A DNA stretch of 64,000 nt from Pseudozobellia thermophila (GTDB lineage: Bacteria > Bacteroidota > Bacteroidia > Flavobacteriales > Flavobacteriaceae), in NCBI RefSeq assembly GCF_900141855.1, contig NZ_FQYU01000002.1, positions 1,085,883 to 1,149,882 on the forward strand. Direction: 5' to 3'. The notes below the pieces were generated by a model. The model searched no databases. It was not told where the DNA came from and saw nothing but the letters and a program-made list of their open reading frames with translations. The translations under genes and the position numbers were made by a program. Each line of letters begins with the position of its first letter. Positions within the stretch are counted from its first letter, which is position 1. Positions 16,797 through 25,222 of the stretch are shown here, piece by piece.

Positions 16797-19352
16797 ATGG
16801 ATGATAATTTTTCACCAAGAGTAAAGGATGTGATTGCCTACAGCAAAGAGGAAGCCTTGCGTTTGGGGCACGACTTCATAGGTACGGAGCACCTAATGTT
16901 GGGGCTTTTGCGCGATGGCAACGGTAAGGCTATTAGTATTCTCGATGCTTTGGAAGTCGACCTGGACCACCTTCGGCGTAAAGTCGAAATTTTGAGTCCG
17001 TCGAACCCGAATCCGAGCAGCGTTCAAAAGGACAAGAAAAACCTGCACCTTACGCGTCAGGCGGAAAGGGCCCTTAAGACCACTTTTCTTGAGGCCAAAC
17101 TGTTTCAAAGCTCATCGATCAATACGGCACACTTACTGCTTTGCATATTAAGAAACGAAAACGACCCGACCACCAAATTGCTGCACAAGCTTAAGGTGGA
17201 CTACGACGGGGTAAAGGAACAGTTCAAGTTTATGATTACCAGTGACGACGATATCGTCGACGCTCCCACTTCGGAGTCTTTCCCCAGTGATAGCGACGAT
17301 TCGGGCGATAGCAAGGAAGGAAGTTCCTTTGGGGCCACCACGGGCCAAAAGGGGAACAAAAAATCGAAGACCCCGGTACTCGACAATTTTGGTCGGGACC
17401 TTACCCGACTGGCCGAGGAAAACAAATTGGACCCGGTCGTCGGTAGGGAAAAGGAAATCGAAAGGGTATCGCAGATATTGAGCCGAAGAAAGAAAAACAA
17501 CCCCTTGTTGATCGGAGAGCCGGGCGTTGGCAAAAGTGCCATTGCCGAAGGCCTTGCCTTGCGCATAATCAACAAAAAAGTATCGCGCATACTGTACAAC
17601 AAAAGGGTGGTAACCCTTGATTTGGCCTCATTGGTGGCCGGTACCAAATACCGCGGCCAGTTCGAGGAACGCATGAAAGCGGTGATGAACGAATTGGAGA
17701 AGAACGACGACGTTATTCTCTTTATCGATGAAATACACACCATTGTGGGCGCCGGCGGGGCGACAGGAAGCCTTGATGCCTCCAACATGTTCAAACCCGC
17801 GCTTGCAAGGGGCGAGATCCAATGTATCGGTGCCACCACGCTAGACGAGTACAGGCAGTATATCGAAAAGGACGGCGCACTGGAAAGGCGTTTTCAAAAG
17901 GTAATCGTAGAGCCTACCACCGTTGAGGAAACCATTGAGATCCTGCACAATATCAAAGGCAAGTACGAAGACCACCACAATGTAAGTTATACCGACGAGG
18001 CCATCAACGCCTGTGTTAAATTAACGAACCGCTATATGACCGACCGTTTTCTACCGGACAAGGCCATAGACGCCCTTGACGAGGCCGGTTCGCGCGTTCA
18101 TATTGTGAACATGGATGTTCCCAAACAAATTCTAGAGCTTGAAAAACAGCTTGAAGATGTTCGCGAGCTCAAAAACAGTGTGGTCAAAAAACAGAAATAC
18201 GAAGAGGCCGCCAAACTACGCGATGACGAAAAACGCATAGAAAAAGAGTTGGCCGCCGCCCAAGAAAAATGGGAAGAAGACAGCAAACTGCATAAGGAAA
18301 CCGTATCGGAAGACAACGTTGCGGACGTAGTTTCGATGATGAGCGGTATTCCCGTCAATAGGATCGCCCAGACCGAAAGCAACAAATTGGCCGAACTGCC
18401 CAATCTGATCAAATCAAACGTAATTGGCCAAGACGAGGCCGTGGCAAAAGTAGCGAAGGCCATACAGCGTAACCGGGCCGGACTAAAAGACCCCGACAAA
18501 CCCATAGGATCGTTTATCTTCCTAGGACAGACGGGAGTCGGCAAAACCCAATTGGCCAAAGTGCTTGCAAAAGAACTTTTCGACTCCGAAGACGCCTTGA
18601 TCCGAATAGACATGAGCGAATACATGGAAAAATTCGCCATATCCAGATTGGTAGGCGCCCCTCCGGGATACGTGGGTTATGAAGAAGGAGGCCAGTTGAC
18701 CGAAAAAGTAAGGCGCAAGCCCTACTCCGTAGTCCTTTTGGACGAGGTGGAAAAGGCACACCCCGATGTGTTCAACATGCTGTTACAGGTATTGGATGAC
18801 GGTTATCTTACCGATAGCCTGGGAAGAAAGATCGACTTCCGAAATACCATTATTATAATGACATCGAATATCGGTGCCCGTAAACTGAAAGATTTCGGAC
18901 AAGGGGTAGGTTTTGGAACCACCGCCATGAAGGCGCAAGAAGACAGCCACCAAAAGAGCGTTATCGAGGGTGCCCTGAAAAAGGCCTTCGCCCCTGAATT
19001 TTTGAACCGTATCGATGATGTAATCGTCTTTAATCCGCTTGAGCGGGAAGACATCCACAAAATCATCGATATCGAATTGAAAAAGCTCTTCGCCCGAATC
19101 AAGGACATTGGCTACCACTTAAGCCTCAGCGAAAAGGCAAAAGATTATATTTCAGACAAAGGCTTCGACAAGCAATATGGCGCAAGACCATTGAAAAGGG
19201 CCATCCAGAAGTATATCGAAGATGCCTTGGCCGAGGAAATCGTCAATTCCAATCTAGACGAAGGGGATTCGATCATTATGGATTTCGACGAGAAGAAAGG
19301 AGAACTTACGATCAAAATCGAAAAACCGGAAAAATCACCGGAAACCGAATAG
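16797..19352 (+). CDS. clpC: ATP-dependent Clp protease ATP-binding subunit ClpC
   Basis: An 851-residue Hsp100 unfoldase. A Clp-N domain of two repeats (about residues 1-145) begins MDDNFSPRVKDVIAYSKEEA. The first AAA+ module has Walker A GEPGVGKS near residue 240 and ALARGEIQCIGATTLDEYRQ. A UVR-like coiled middle region (KQKYEEAAKLRDDEKRIEKE) is characteristic of ClpC rather than ClpB. The second AAA+ module has GQTGVGKTQ near residue 577 and the Clp C-terminal domain. ClpC feeds substrates to ClpP. It is monocistronic, divergent from gyrA across 260 bp with no recognised CtsR-like site, and followed by a terminator. Confidence 0.96.
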   Translation: MDDNFSPRVKDVIAYSKEEALRLGHDFIGTEHLMLGLLRDGNGKAISILDALEVDLDHLRRKVEILSPSNPNPSSVQKDKKNLHLTRQAERALKTTFLEAKLFQSSSINTAHLLLCILRNENDPTTKLLHKLKVDYDGVKEQFKFMITSDDDIVDAPTSESFPSDSDDSGDSKEGSSFGATTGQKGNKKSKTPVLDNFGRDLTRLAEENKLDPVVGREKEIERVSQILSRRKKNNPLLIGEPGVGKSAIAEGLALRIINKKVSRILYNKRVVTLDLASLVAGTKYRGQFEERMKAVMNELEKNDDVILFIDEIHTIVGAGGATGSLDASNMFKPALARGEIQCIGATTLDEYRQYIEKDGALERRFQKVIVEPTTVEETIEILHNIKGKYEDHHNVSYTDEAINACVKLTNRYMTDRFLPDKAIDALDEAGSRVHIVNMDVPKQILELEKQLEDVRELKNSVVKKQKYEEAAKLRDDEKRIEKELAAAQEKWEEDSKLHKETVSEDNVADVVSMMSGIPVNRIAQTESNKLAELPNLIKSNVIGQDEAVAKVAKAIQRNRAGLKDPDKPIGSFIFLGQTGVGKTQLAKVLAKELFDSEDALIRIDMSEYMEKFAISRLVGAPPGYVGYEEGGQLTEKVRRKPYSVVLLDEVEKAHPDVFNMLLQVLDDGYLTDSLGRKIDFRNTIIIMTSNIGARKLKDFGQGVGFGTTAMKAQEDSHQKSVIEGALKKAFAPEFLNRIDDVIVFNPLEREDIHKIIDIELKKLFARIKDIGYHLSLSEKAKDYISDKGFDKQYGARPLKRAIQKYIEDALAEEIVNSNLDEGDSIIMDFDEKKGELTIKIEKPEKSPETE

Positions 19353-19365
19353 TTTTGTAAGAAAT

Positions 19366-19404
19366 TAAAAAAAAGGGAGTCGCCATCAACGACTCCCTTT
19401 TTTA
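19366..19404 (+). terminator. Terminator after clpC
   Basis: The arms AAAAGGGAGTCG and CGACTCCCTTTT flank a 7-base loop, with a following T-run, starting about 15 bp after the clpC stop. Confidence 0.9.
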
Positions 19405-19551
19405 TTGCCCAAAACCAAAATGGAAAGAATAGGAAGACAAAGCTATGCCGCGCACGGCAGATAAAACGATATTTCAGCCTTTAATCTAATAATTTTCCCT
19501 TTGCACATGCTTAGGTCTACTTTCGCTCCGAACACTATAATCTTTATTGGA

Positions 19552-19950
19552 ATGAATGTGAGGCGACCCAAAAAGACAGTTATCGTCAGGGAGTATCAGT
19601 TGGATGTTGGAAAAGTACAGGTATATGAAAATTACATGGTAGCCTTATTCGATGAAGGAGCCACCCTTACCTTGGAAAGGATGTACCAAATAATAGGTAT
19701 CTCGGAAATCCATTTTAGGAACAAAAATTTTGGATATATCAGTTTGCGCAAAAATTCCTTTGCCGTAGACCCCACCATTTACACCTATCTCAGACAGTTG
19801 GAAAACCTTAAGGCCTTTGCCATCGTATCGGTCAAGGAAATCGACATGCACAACTTTAAGATCGAGAAACTGTTCTACAAAAAACCCATGAAGTTTTTTA
19901 TCGAATTCGACAACGCATTGAAATGGGTGAAGAGAAGGGTAAAAGCATAG
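19552..19950 (+). CDS. Conserved flavobacterial protein of unknown function
   Basis: I do not recognise this family. With the ATG at 19552 (MNVRRPKKTVIVREYQLDVG) it has 132 residues. An in-frame ATG at 19507 and a TTG at 19501 exist, but the stretch just upstream (TTCCCTTTGC) resembles a degenerate -7 box, which favours the later start. The sequence is basic, without a signal peptide or membrane segment. It alternates short strands and helices (VQVYENYMVALFDEGATLTL, then IEKLFYKKPMKFFIEFDNAL), vaguely like STAS/SpoIIAA-type folds. It ends facing nnr, with a shared hairpin in the 77-bp gap. Confidence 0.7.
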   Translation: MNVRRPKKTVIVREYQLDVGKVQVYENYMVALFDEGATLTLERMYQIIGISEIHFRNKNFGYISLRKNSFAVDPTIYTYLRQLENLKAFAIVSVKEIDMHNFKIEKLFYKKPMKFFIEFDNALKWVKRRVKA

Positions 19951-19974
19951 CCTTCGCCCCTCCCCCCTCCTAGT

Positions 19975-20020
19975 TAAAAAATCAAGGTCGATCCATGCGC
20001 CCAAAGGCCGGATCGACCTT
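19975..20020 (-). terminator. Terminator of nnr, possibly bidirectional
   Basis: The perfect 11-bp arms AAGGTCGATCC and GGATCGACCTT enclose 15 bases. On the minus strand they are followed by a T-run (plus A-run 19976-19981), so termination of nnr is the likely role. Confidence 0.8.
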
Positions 20021-20027
20021 GTCTTGT

Positions 20028-21575
20028 TTAGCGCCCCTCTTCTTGATCCTCGCCGGCCTCCCTCCGTTCCACGGCGAATAGATCCATAAAAGCCTGTCCG
20101 ATTCCTTCCGAAACGTCCGAGGCCAAGAGCGCTTGATACCCTTTCCCTTCGACCATAATATCGCCGGCACGGCCATGCAGGTAGACACCGAACACGGCCG
20201 CATATAGGGGTTCATAGCCCTGCGCCATGAGTCCGGTTATCACTCCGGTCAACACATCCCCGCTACCCCCGGTAGCCATTCCGGGGTTGCCCGTGGTGTT
20301 TACATATCCCCGACCGTTATAGACCGTAAGGGTATGATGCCCTTTTATTACCAATATGCAATCGTATTTCTTCGAGAATCCCTTGGCTTTTTCAAGCTTT
20401 TCGAAATCGTCTTTCCAGGGTCCGATAAGCCGCTCCAATTCTTTGGGATGTGGGGTCAGTACACTTTGCGGGGGCAATTTATCCAAAAGCGAAGGCGTAT
20501 TCGACAAGATGTTCAGTCCGTCTGCATCGACGACCAAGGGCACCTTGTTCCCCTCCAAGAAGTCGGAAAGGGCCTTTGCCGTTCTTTTGTCCGTCCCCAA
20601 ACCTACGCCTACCCCGATAACCGTAGGGGCGATCGGCACTTCTATTTTGGTGATCCGTTCGTCGTCGTCATCGGCCACTACCATGGCCTCCGGAAGATTG
20701 GTCTGCAAAGGAAGGACGCCACACTTCGGAACCAACACCGACACCAGGCCACTGCCCGAATGAAGGCAGGCCTTGGCCGCCAGATGAACGGCCCCCATCT
20801 TGCCAAAGCTTCCCCCGATGATAAGGGCGTGGCCATAGGTACCCTTATGGGAATATTTTTCCCTTGGTTTATAGAGAGGCAGCACCTCATGCTTGCCGAT
20901 CAGCTCGTAATCGGTTTCGGTCTCCATTAAAAATTGGACATCCAAACCTATATCCAAAACCTCCCATTGCTGAACATAGTTACCCGTATCCGGCAAAAAG
21001 AACACCAGTTTGGGCACCTGAAAGCTCAAGGTAAAGTTCGATTTTATAACGGCCTCCTTCCTCTCGGGCACCCTATCGGTGAAAAGCCCCGAGGGAATAT
21101 CGACCGACAGAATAAAGGCCTGCGTTCGGTGCAGGTGGTCGAACAGGGACACTACCCAATCGTCAGGGGTCCGGTTAAGCCCTATACCGAATATGGCATC
21201 GACAATTATATCCTCTTTGGAAATTTCGGGAAAGGAAGAACCGTCTTCCAAAAAATCGGGCCAGACTTTCCTATCCTTCAAGCGCTCGAGGTTGACCAAA
21301 AAATCTTCCGAGCGTTTTTTGCTGTAGTTTACCACGTACACCCCTATGTTATAACCGTGTTCCTGCAAGTGCCGGGCCAGGGCCATCCCGTCCCCTCCGT
21401 TATTCCCGATACCGCAGAACAAATGTATCTTTACCTGTGCCCCCTGCATGCGAAGGTGAAGCCAGTTAAACAACTGTACGGCAGCCTGCTCCATCAACTG
21501 GGTACTGGTTATATTTTGTTTCTCGATCGTGAATTTATCAGCAGCATAGATCTGCTTGGCGTTAAATAGCTTCAT
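20028..21575 (-). CDS. nnr: Bifunctional NAD(P)H-hydrate epimerase / ADP-dependent hydrate dehydratase
   Basis: A 515-residue two-domain repair enzyme. The N-terminal YjeF_N epimerase (about 1-215) has ITSTQLMEQAAVQLFNWL and FCGIGNNGGDGMALARHL. The C-terminal carbohydrate-kinase-like dehydratase (about 225-500) has GGSFGKMGAVHLAAKACLHS, SVLTPHPKELERLIG, and the nucleotide loop TTGNPGMATGGSGDVLTGVI. It converts the R and S hydrates of NADH and NADPH back to the usable cofactor. Its length is typical. It is transcribed away from thrA, and its 3' end faces the unknown gene at 19552. Confidence 0.96.
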   Translation of the reverse strand: MKLFNAKQIYAADKFTIEKQNITSTQLMEQAAVQLFNWLHLRMQGAQVKIHLFCGIGNNGGDGMALARHLQEHGYNIGVYVVNYSKKRSEDFLVNLERLKDRKVWPDFLEDGSSFPEISKEDIIVDAIFGIGLNRTPDDWVVSLFDHLHRTQAFILSVDIPSGLFTDRVPERKEAVIKSNFTLSFQVPKLVFFLPDTGNYVQQWEVLDIGLDVQFLMETETDYELIGKHEVLPLYKPREKYSHKGTYGHALIIGGSFGKMGAVHLAAKACLHSGSGLVSVLVPKCGVLPLQTNLPEAMVVADDDDERITKIEVPIAPTVIGVGVGLGTDKRTAKALSDFLEGNKVPLVVDADGLNILSNTPSLLDKLPPQSVLTPHPKELERLIGPWKDDFEKLEKAKGFSKKYDCILVIKGHHTLTVYNGRGYVNTTGNPGMATGGSGDVLTGVITGLMAQGYEPLYAAVFGVYLHGRAGDIMVEGKGYQALLASDVSEGIGQAFMDLFAVERREAGEDQEEGR

Positions 21576-21629
21576 TTATTAACAATATTTGGGAAATGTT
21601 TGAAGAATCTATAAAAATTGGACGGTTCG

Positions 21630-21660
21630 TTTGATTAAGTTTTCAAAAGTACTACTTTTG
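21630..21660 (+). promoter_or_regulatory. Promoter of the thr operon, full consensus
   Basis: TTTG at 21630-21633, a 19-bp spacer, then TACTTTTG at 21653-21660. This matches the Bacteroidota primary-sigma consensus TTTG-N19-TAnnTTTG at every fixed position. Transcription should begin near 21667, leaving about 175 nt of leader before thrA, within which a Thr-rich peptide is encoded. Confidence 0.85.
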
Positions 21661-21676
21661 GTTCTTTGTTTTAAGC

Positions 21677-21769
21677 ATGCCAATGTCGAACATAGACAGA
21701 AATAGAATTTTTACGCCATTCCAAAATGGATTCACCGCTACTACCGGTACCATTACCCCTTTGGGGTAA
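21677..21769 (+). CDS. Threonine-rich leader peptide of the thr operon
   Basis: A 30-codon ORF starts about 10 nt after the predicted transcription start and ends 75 nt before thrA (ATG at 21677; a second in-frame ATG at 21683). Six of its 30 residues are Thr, five of them in residues 20-27 (TATTGTIT), and three are Ile. This matches the logic of the enterobacterial thrL peptide, although the sequence is unrelated. The stop codon lies inside a 7-bp hairpin (TTACCCC / GGGGTAA, 21753-21769), and a T-run follows at 21823-21828. Ribosome stalling at Thr codons when threonyl-tRNA is scarce could change downstream folding and raise thrABC expression. That mechanism is inferred; no classical terminator stem was found next to the T-run. 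Confidence 0.7.
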   Translation: MPMSNIDRNRIFTPFQNGFTATTGTITPLG

Positions 21770-21844
21770 GCAAAATTATATATTCCGTCCGTATCGCGCT
21801 TTCTTGCGCCCATTTCAAACAATTTTTTCCTTAAATCCATCACG

Positions 21845-24289
21845 ATGAAAGTCTTAAAATTCGGTGGCACATCGGTTGCCAACGCCTCAAACATAAACTT
21901 GGTAAAAAATATTGTCGCCAATACCACCACCGACAGCCTGGTGGTAGTGGTCTCCGCCCTTGGCGGCGTGACAGATCTTTTATTGAACGCCGCCTATCTG
22001 GCCTCCCGACAAAGCGAAGGGTATAAGTCGGTACTCAAGGAAATCGAGGACAGGCACCTCGACACCGTAAAGGACTTGATAAACATCAATGCCCAAAGCA
22101 AAGTGCTGAGCAAGGTAAAAAGTGAACTCAACACCTTGGAGACCCTTCTTGAAGGTGCCTATCTGATAGGGGAGATTACCCCTAAGCTCTCGGACAAGAT
22201 CGTGAGTTACGGCGAACTCCTTTCGGCGTACATCATCGGTGAATACTTTGCCCAGGAAGGTTTGGATTCGGGCCACGTAGACAGTAGAAAACTGATTATC
22301 ACCGACGACTCAAACGAAAAGGCCACGGTCAATTTTAAGTTGACCAATGCCAATTGCAAGAACCATTTCGCTGCCTCGACCCATAAAATCGTGGTTATGG
22401 GCGGATTTATCGCCTCGTCGGAAAAGGGAAATTCCACTACCCTGGGCCGTGGGGGATCCGATTATACGGCAGCCATCGTGGCAGCGGCCCTCGATGCCGA
22501 AGTGCTCGAGATCTATACGGACGTAAGCGGTATGTATACCGCCAACCCGAAACTGGTGAAGCAGGCCAAGGCCATTCCCCATATTTCCTATGAGGAAGCC
22601 ATGGAGCTTTCGCACTTTGGCGCAAAGGTACTCTACCCGCCTACCATACAACCGGTATTGAGCAAAGGTATTTCCATCCATATAAAAAACACCTTTCGTC
22701 CCGAAAACACCGGCACCTTGATCACAAAGAACAAAAACGAGAAGGGCAAGACTGTACGCGGTATTACCCATGTTGGCAAAATGGCCCTGCTTTCGCTCGA
22801 GGGACCGGGCATGGTGGGCATCCCGGGTATATCAAAACGCTTCTTCGAAGTGCTTTCGCAACACGGTATCAGCGTGGTCTTTATCACCCAGGCCTCATCG
22901 GAGCATTCGATATGCGTGGGTATTTCCGAGGCCGATATCGAACATGCCGTCGAAATCGTAAACGCCGCCTTTGAAGTGGAGATCGAACGCAACAAAATCA
23001 AACCCGCCATTGCCGAAACCGGCTTGGCCATCATAGCCTTGGTGGGAGACAACATGAAAAAGCACCAAGGCCTCAGCGGCAAGATGTTCAGTACCTTGGG
23101 CCGGAACAACGTTAACATAAGGGCCATTGCCCAAGGCGCATCGGAACGCAATATCTCGGCGGTCATAAACGAAGGCGATGTAAAAAAAGCACTAAACGCC
23201 CTCCACGAGGAGTTTTTCGAGGAAAACGTAAAACAGCTCAACCTCTTTGTTATGGGGGTGGGCAATGTTGGCTCGAAATTTTTGGAACAGGTGCGCCAAC
23301 AGCATGCCTATCTCAAGGAAAAATTAAGGCTGAACATCCGGGTGATCGGTATTTCGAACTCGCGCACCATGGCCTTCGACGAGGGCGGCATTTCCCTTGA
23401 CGAGTGGGAAAGTAGGCTAGCCCAGGGCGAAAAGGCCGACAAGGCCCGATTTTTCGGCACCGTACAAAAACTGAACTATCGCAACAGTATTTTCGTCGAC
23501 AACACCGCCAGCGACGAAGTGGCCTCTACCTACCACTCCTACCTCGGCAATAGCATATCGGTAGTGACCTGCAACAAAATCGCCTGCTCGTCGGAGTTCG
23601 ACAACTACCAACAACTCAAAGACCTGGCCCGAACCTACAATGCCCCGTTTTTGTTCGAGACCAATGTCGGGGCGGGCCTGCCCATTATCGACACCCTTAA
23701 GAATTTGATTGCATCGGGGGACAAGGTACTCAAGATCCAGGCCGTGCTTTCGGGCAGTCTCAACTTCGTCTTCAACAACTTTAACGACAAGACCACCTTT
23801 CACGATATCGTAAAACGGGCCCAGGAGGAGGGCTATACCGAGCCCGATCCAAAAATAGACCTGAGCGGGATCGACGTAATGAGGAAAATTCTCATCTTGG
23901 CCCGGGAAAGCGGCAACCGACTCGAAATAGGCGATATTAAAAACATCCCCTTTCTCCCCGAAGAAAGCCTTAACACCGACAACAACGAAGATTTTTTTGC
24001 TTCCCTGATCAAATATGAAGACCGTTTTCAGGAGATGTACGCCAAGGCGGCCGAGGCCGACAGCAAGTTAAAATACGTAGCGCAATACGAGAACGGGGAG
24101 GCCAGTGTGGGGCTTCAGCAAATACCAAAGGGCCACGATTTCTACAATCTGGAAGGAAGCGACAACATCGTTCTGTTCTACACCCAAAGGTACCCCGACC
24201 AACCGATGATCATCAAAGGGGCCGGTGCAGGGGCCGAAGTGACCGCCTCGGGAATTTTTGCCGATATTATTCGAATAGGAAACTTTTAA
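21845..24289 (+). CDS. thrA: Bifunctional aspartate kinase / homoserine dehydrogenase I
   Basis: An 814-residue fusion. The N-terminal aspartokinase (about 1-300) starts MKVLKFGGTSVANASNI and contains TTLGRGGSDYTAAIVAAALD. Two ACT regulatory domains follow (about 310-460; LEGPGMVGIPGISKRFFEVL, then GKMFSTLGRNNVNIRAIAQG). The C-terminal homoserine dehydrogenase (about 465-810) has FVMGVGNVGSKFLEQ for NAD(P) binding, FLFETNVGAGLPIIDTLKNL and AVLSGSLNFVFNNF. It catalyses the first and third steps from aspartate towards threonine. It is the first gene of thrABC, 3 bp from thrB, and sits behind a leader peptide. ACT domains usually confer threonine feedback inhibition. Confidence 0.97.
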   Translation: MKVLKFGGTSVANASNINLVKNIVANTTTDSLVVVVSALGGVTDLLLNAAYLASRQSEGYKSVLKEIEDRHLDTVKDLININAQSKVLSKVKSELNTLETLLEGAYLIGEITPKLSDKIVSYGELLSAYIIGEYFAQEGLDSGHVDSRKLIITDDSNEKATVNFKLTNANCKNHFAASTHKIVVMGGFIASSEKGNSTTLGRGGSDYTAAIVAAALDAEVLEIYTDVSGMYTANPKLVKQAKAIPHISYEEAMELSHFGAKVLYPPTIQPVLSKGISIHIKNTFRPENTGTLITKNKNEKGKTVRGITHVGKMALLSLEGPGMVGIPGISKRFFEVLSQHGISVVFITQASSEHSICVGISEADIEHAVEIVNAAFEVEIERNKIKPAIAETGLAIIALVGDNMKKHQGLSGKMFSTLGRNNVNIRAIAQGASERNISAVINEGDVKKALNALHEEFFEENVKQLNLFVMGVGNVGSKFLEQVRQQHAYLKEKLRLNIRVIGISNSRTMAFDEGGISLDEWESRLAQGEKADKARFFGTVQKLNYRNSIFVDNTASDEVASTYHSYLGNSISVVTCNKIACSSEFDNYQQLKDLARTYNAPFLFETNVGAGLPIIDTLKNLIASGDKVLKIQAVLSGSLNFVFNNFNDKTTFHDIVKRAQEEGYTEPDPKIDLSGIDVMRKILILARESGNRLEIGDIKNIPFLPEESLNTDNNEDFFASLIKYEDRFQEMYAKAAEADSKLKYVAQYENGEASVGLQQIPKGHDFYNLEGSDNIVLFYTQRYPDQPMIIKGAGAGAEVTASGIFADIIRIGNF

Positions 24290-24292
24290 GAC

Positions 24293-25222
24293 ATGAGCAG
24301 AAACGAAATAAGAATCTTTTGCCCCGCCACCATTGCCAATGTTTCCTGCGGTTTTGATGTACTCGGGGTTGCCCTGGACTCCGTCGGTGACGAAATGGTA
24401 ATCAGAAAAGTACCCGAAAAAGGCATAAGGATTACGGAAATTACGGGACAGGACCTTCCGAGGGAAACCCACCAAAACGTGGCCGGGGTGGCCGGCCTGG
24501 CCCTATTGGCCGAGAGCGGTTCCAAATTCGGTTTTGAGATCGAAATCCACAAAAAGATAAAGGCGGGAAGCGGTATCGGCAGCAGTGCCGCCAGTTCCAC
24601 CGGTGCGGTCTGGGCCATCAACGAATTGCTCGACAGGCCGTTTTCTCCCTTGCAATTGGTGAAATTCGCCATGGAGGGCGAACGCTTGGCCAGCGGGGTG
24701 GCCCATGCCGACAACGTAGCCCCTGCCCTCTTCGGGGGGTTTACCCTCGTCAGAAGTTACGAACCCTTGGATATCATCCCCATTCATTGTCCGGACCAGC
24801 TTTATGCAACGGTCATCCACCCCCAGATCGAGGTACGTACCTCCGATTCGAGAAAAATTTTAAAAACCCATATCACCCTGGCCGATGGGATCAAACAATG
24901 GGGAAACGTCGGCGGATTGATTGCGGGCCTGTTTACCGAAGACTACGACCTAATCGGCCGGTCATTGGTAGACTATATCGTCGAACCCATCCGTTCCATT
25001 TTGATTCCCGGATTCGATAAAATAAAATCCGTCTCCAAGGAAGCGGGCGCCCTGGGCTGCGGTATTTCAGGTTCGGGCCCCTCTATATTCGCCTTTAGCA
25101 AGGGCGAGGCCAAGGCGCGGGAGGTTGCCGAAAAAATGACCGAAGTGTACCAAAGTATAGGAATAGACTACGACGTACACGTTTCAAAAATCAATACACA
25201 AGGAATTAAGATACTAGACTAA
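24293..25222 (+). CDS. thrB: Homoserine kinase
   Basis: A 309-residue GHMP-superfamily kinase. The start is RNEIRIFCPATIANVSCGFD, the phosphate loop is KIKAGSGIGSSAASSTGAVW near residues 85-103, and the third motif is GALGCGISGSGPSIFAFSKG. It phosphorylates homoserine with ATP to O-phosphohomoserine, the substrate of ThrC. It begins 3 bp after thrA, and its TAA is immediately followed by the ATG of thrC, so translation of the two is probably coupled. Confidence 0.97.
   Translation: MSRNEIRIFCPATIANVSCGFDVLGVALDSVGDEMVIRKVPEKGIRITEITGQDLPRETHQNVAGVAGLALLAESGSKFGFEIEIHKKIKAGSGIGSSAASSTGAVWAINELLDRPFSPLQLVKFAMEGERLASGVAHADNVAPALFGGFTLVRSYEPLDIIPIHCPDQLYATVIHPQIEVRTSDSRKILKTHITLADGIKQWGNVGGLIAGLFTEDYDLIGRSLVDYIVEPIRSILIPGFDKIKSVSKEAGALGCGISGSGPSIFAFSKGEAKAREVAEKMTEVYQSIGIDYDVHVSKINTQGIKILD

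Noticed and set aside
21652..21840. Minus-strand ORF of 62 codons between nnr and thrA
   Set aside because: It lies antisense to the thr leader, whose plus-strand promoter and Thr-rich frame explain the sequence better; I recognise no family for it.
22633..23265. Minus-strand ORF of 210 codons inside thrA
   Set aside because: Antisense shadow; the thrA frame has all domain motifs through this region.
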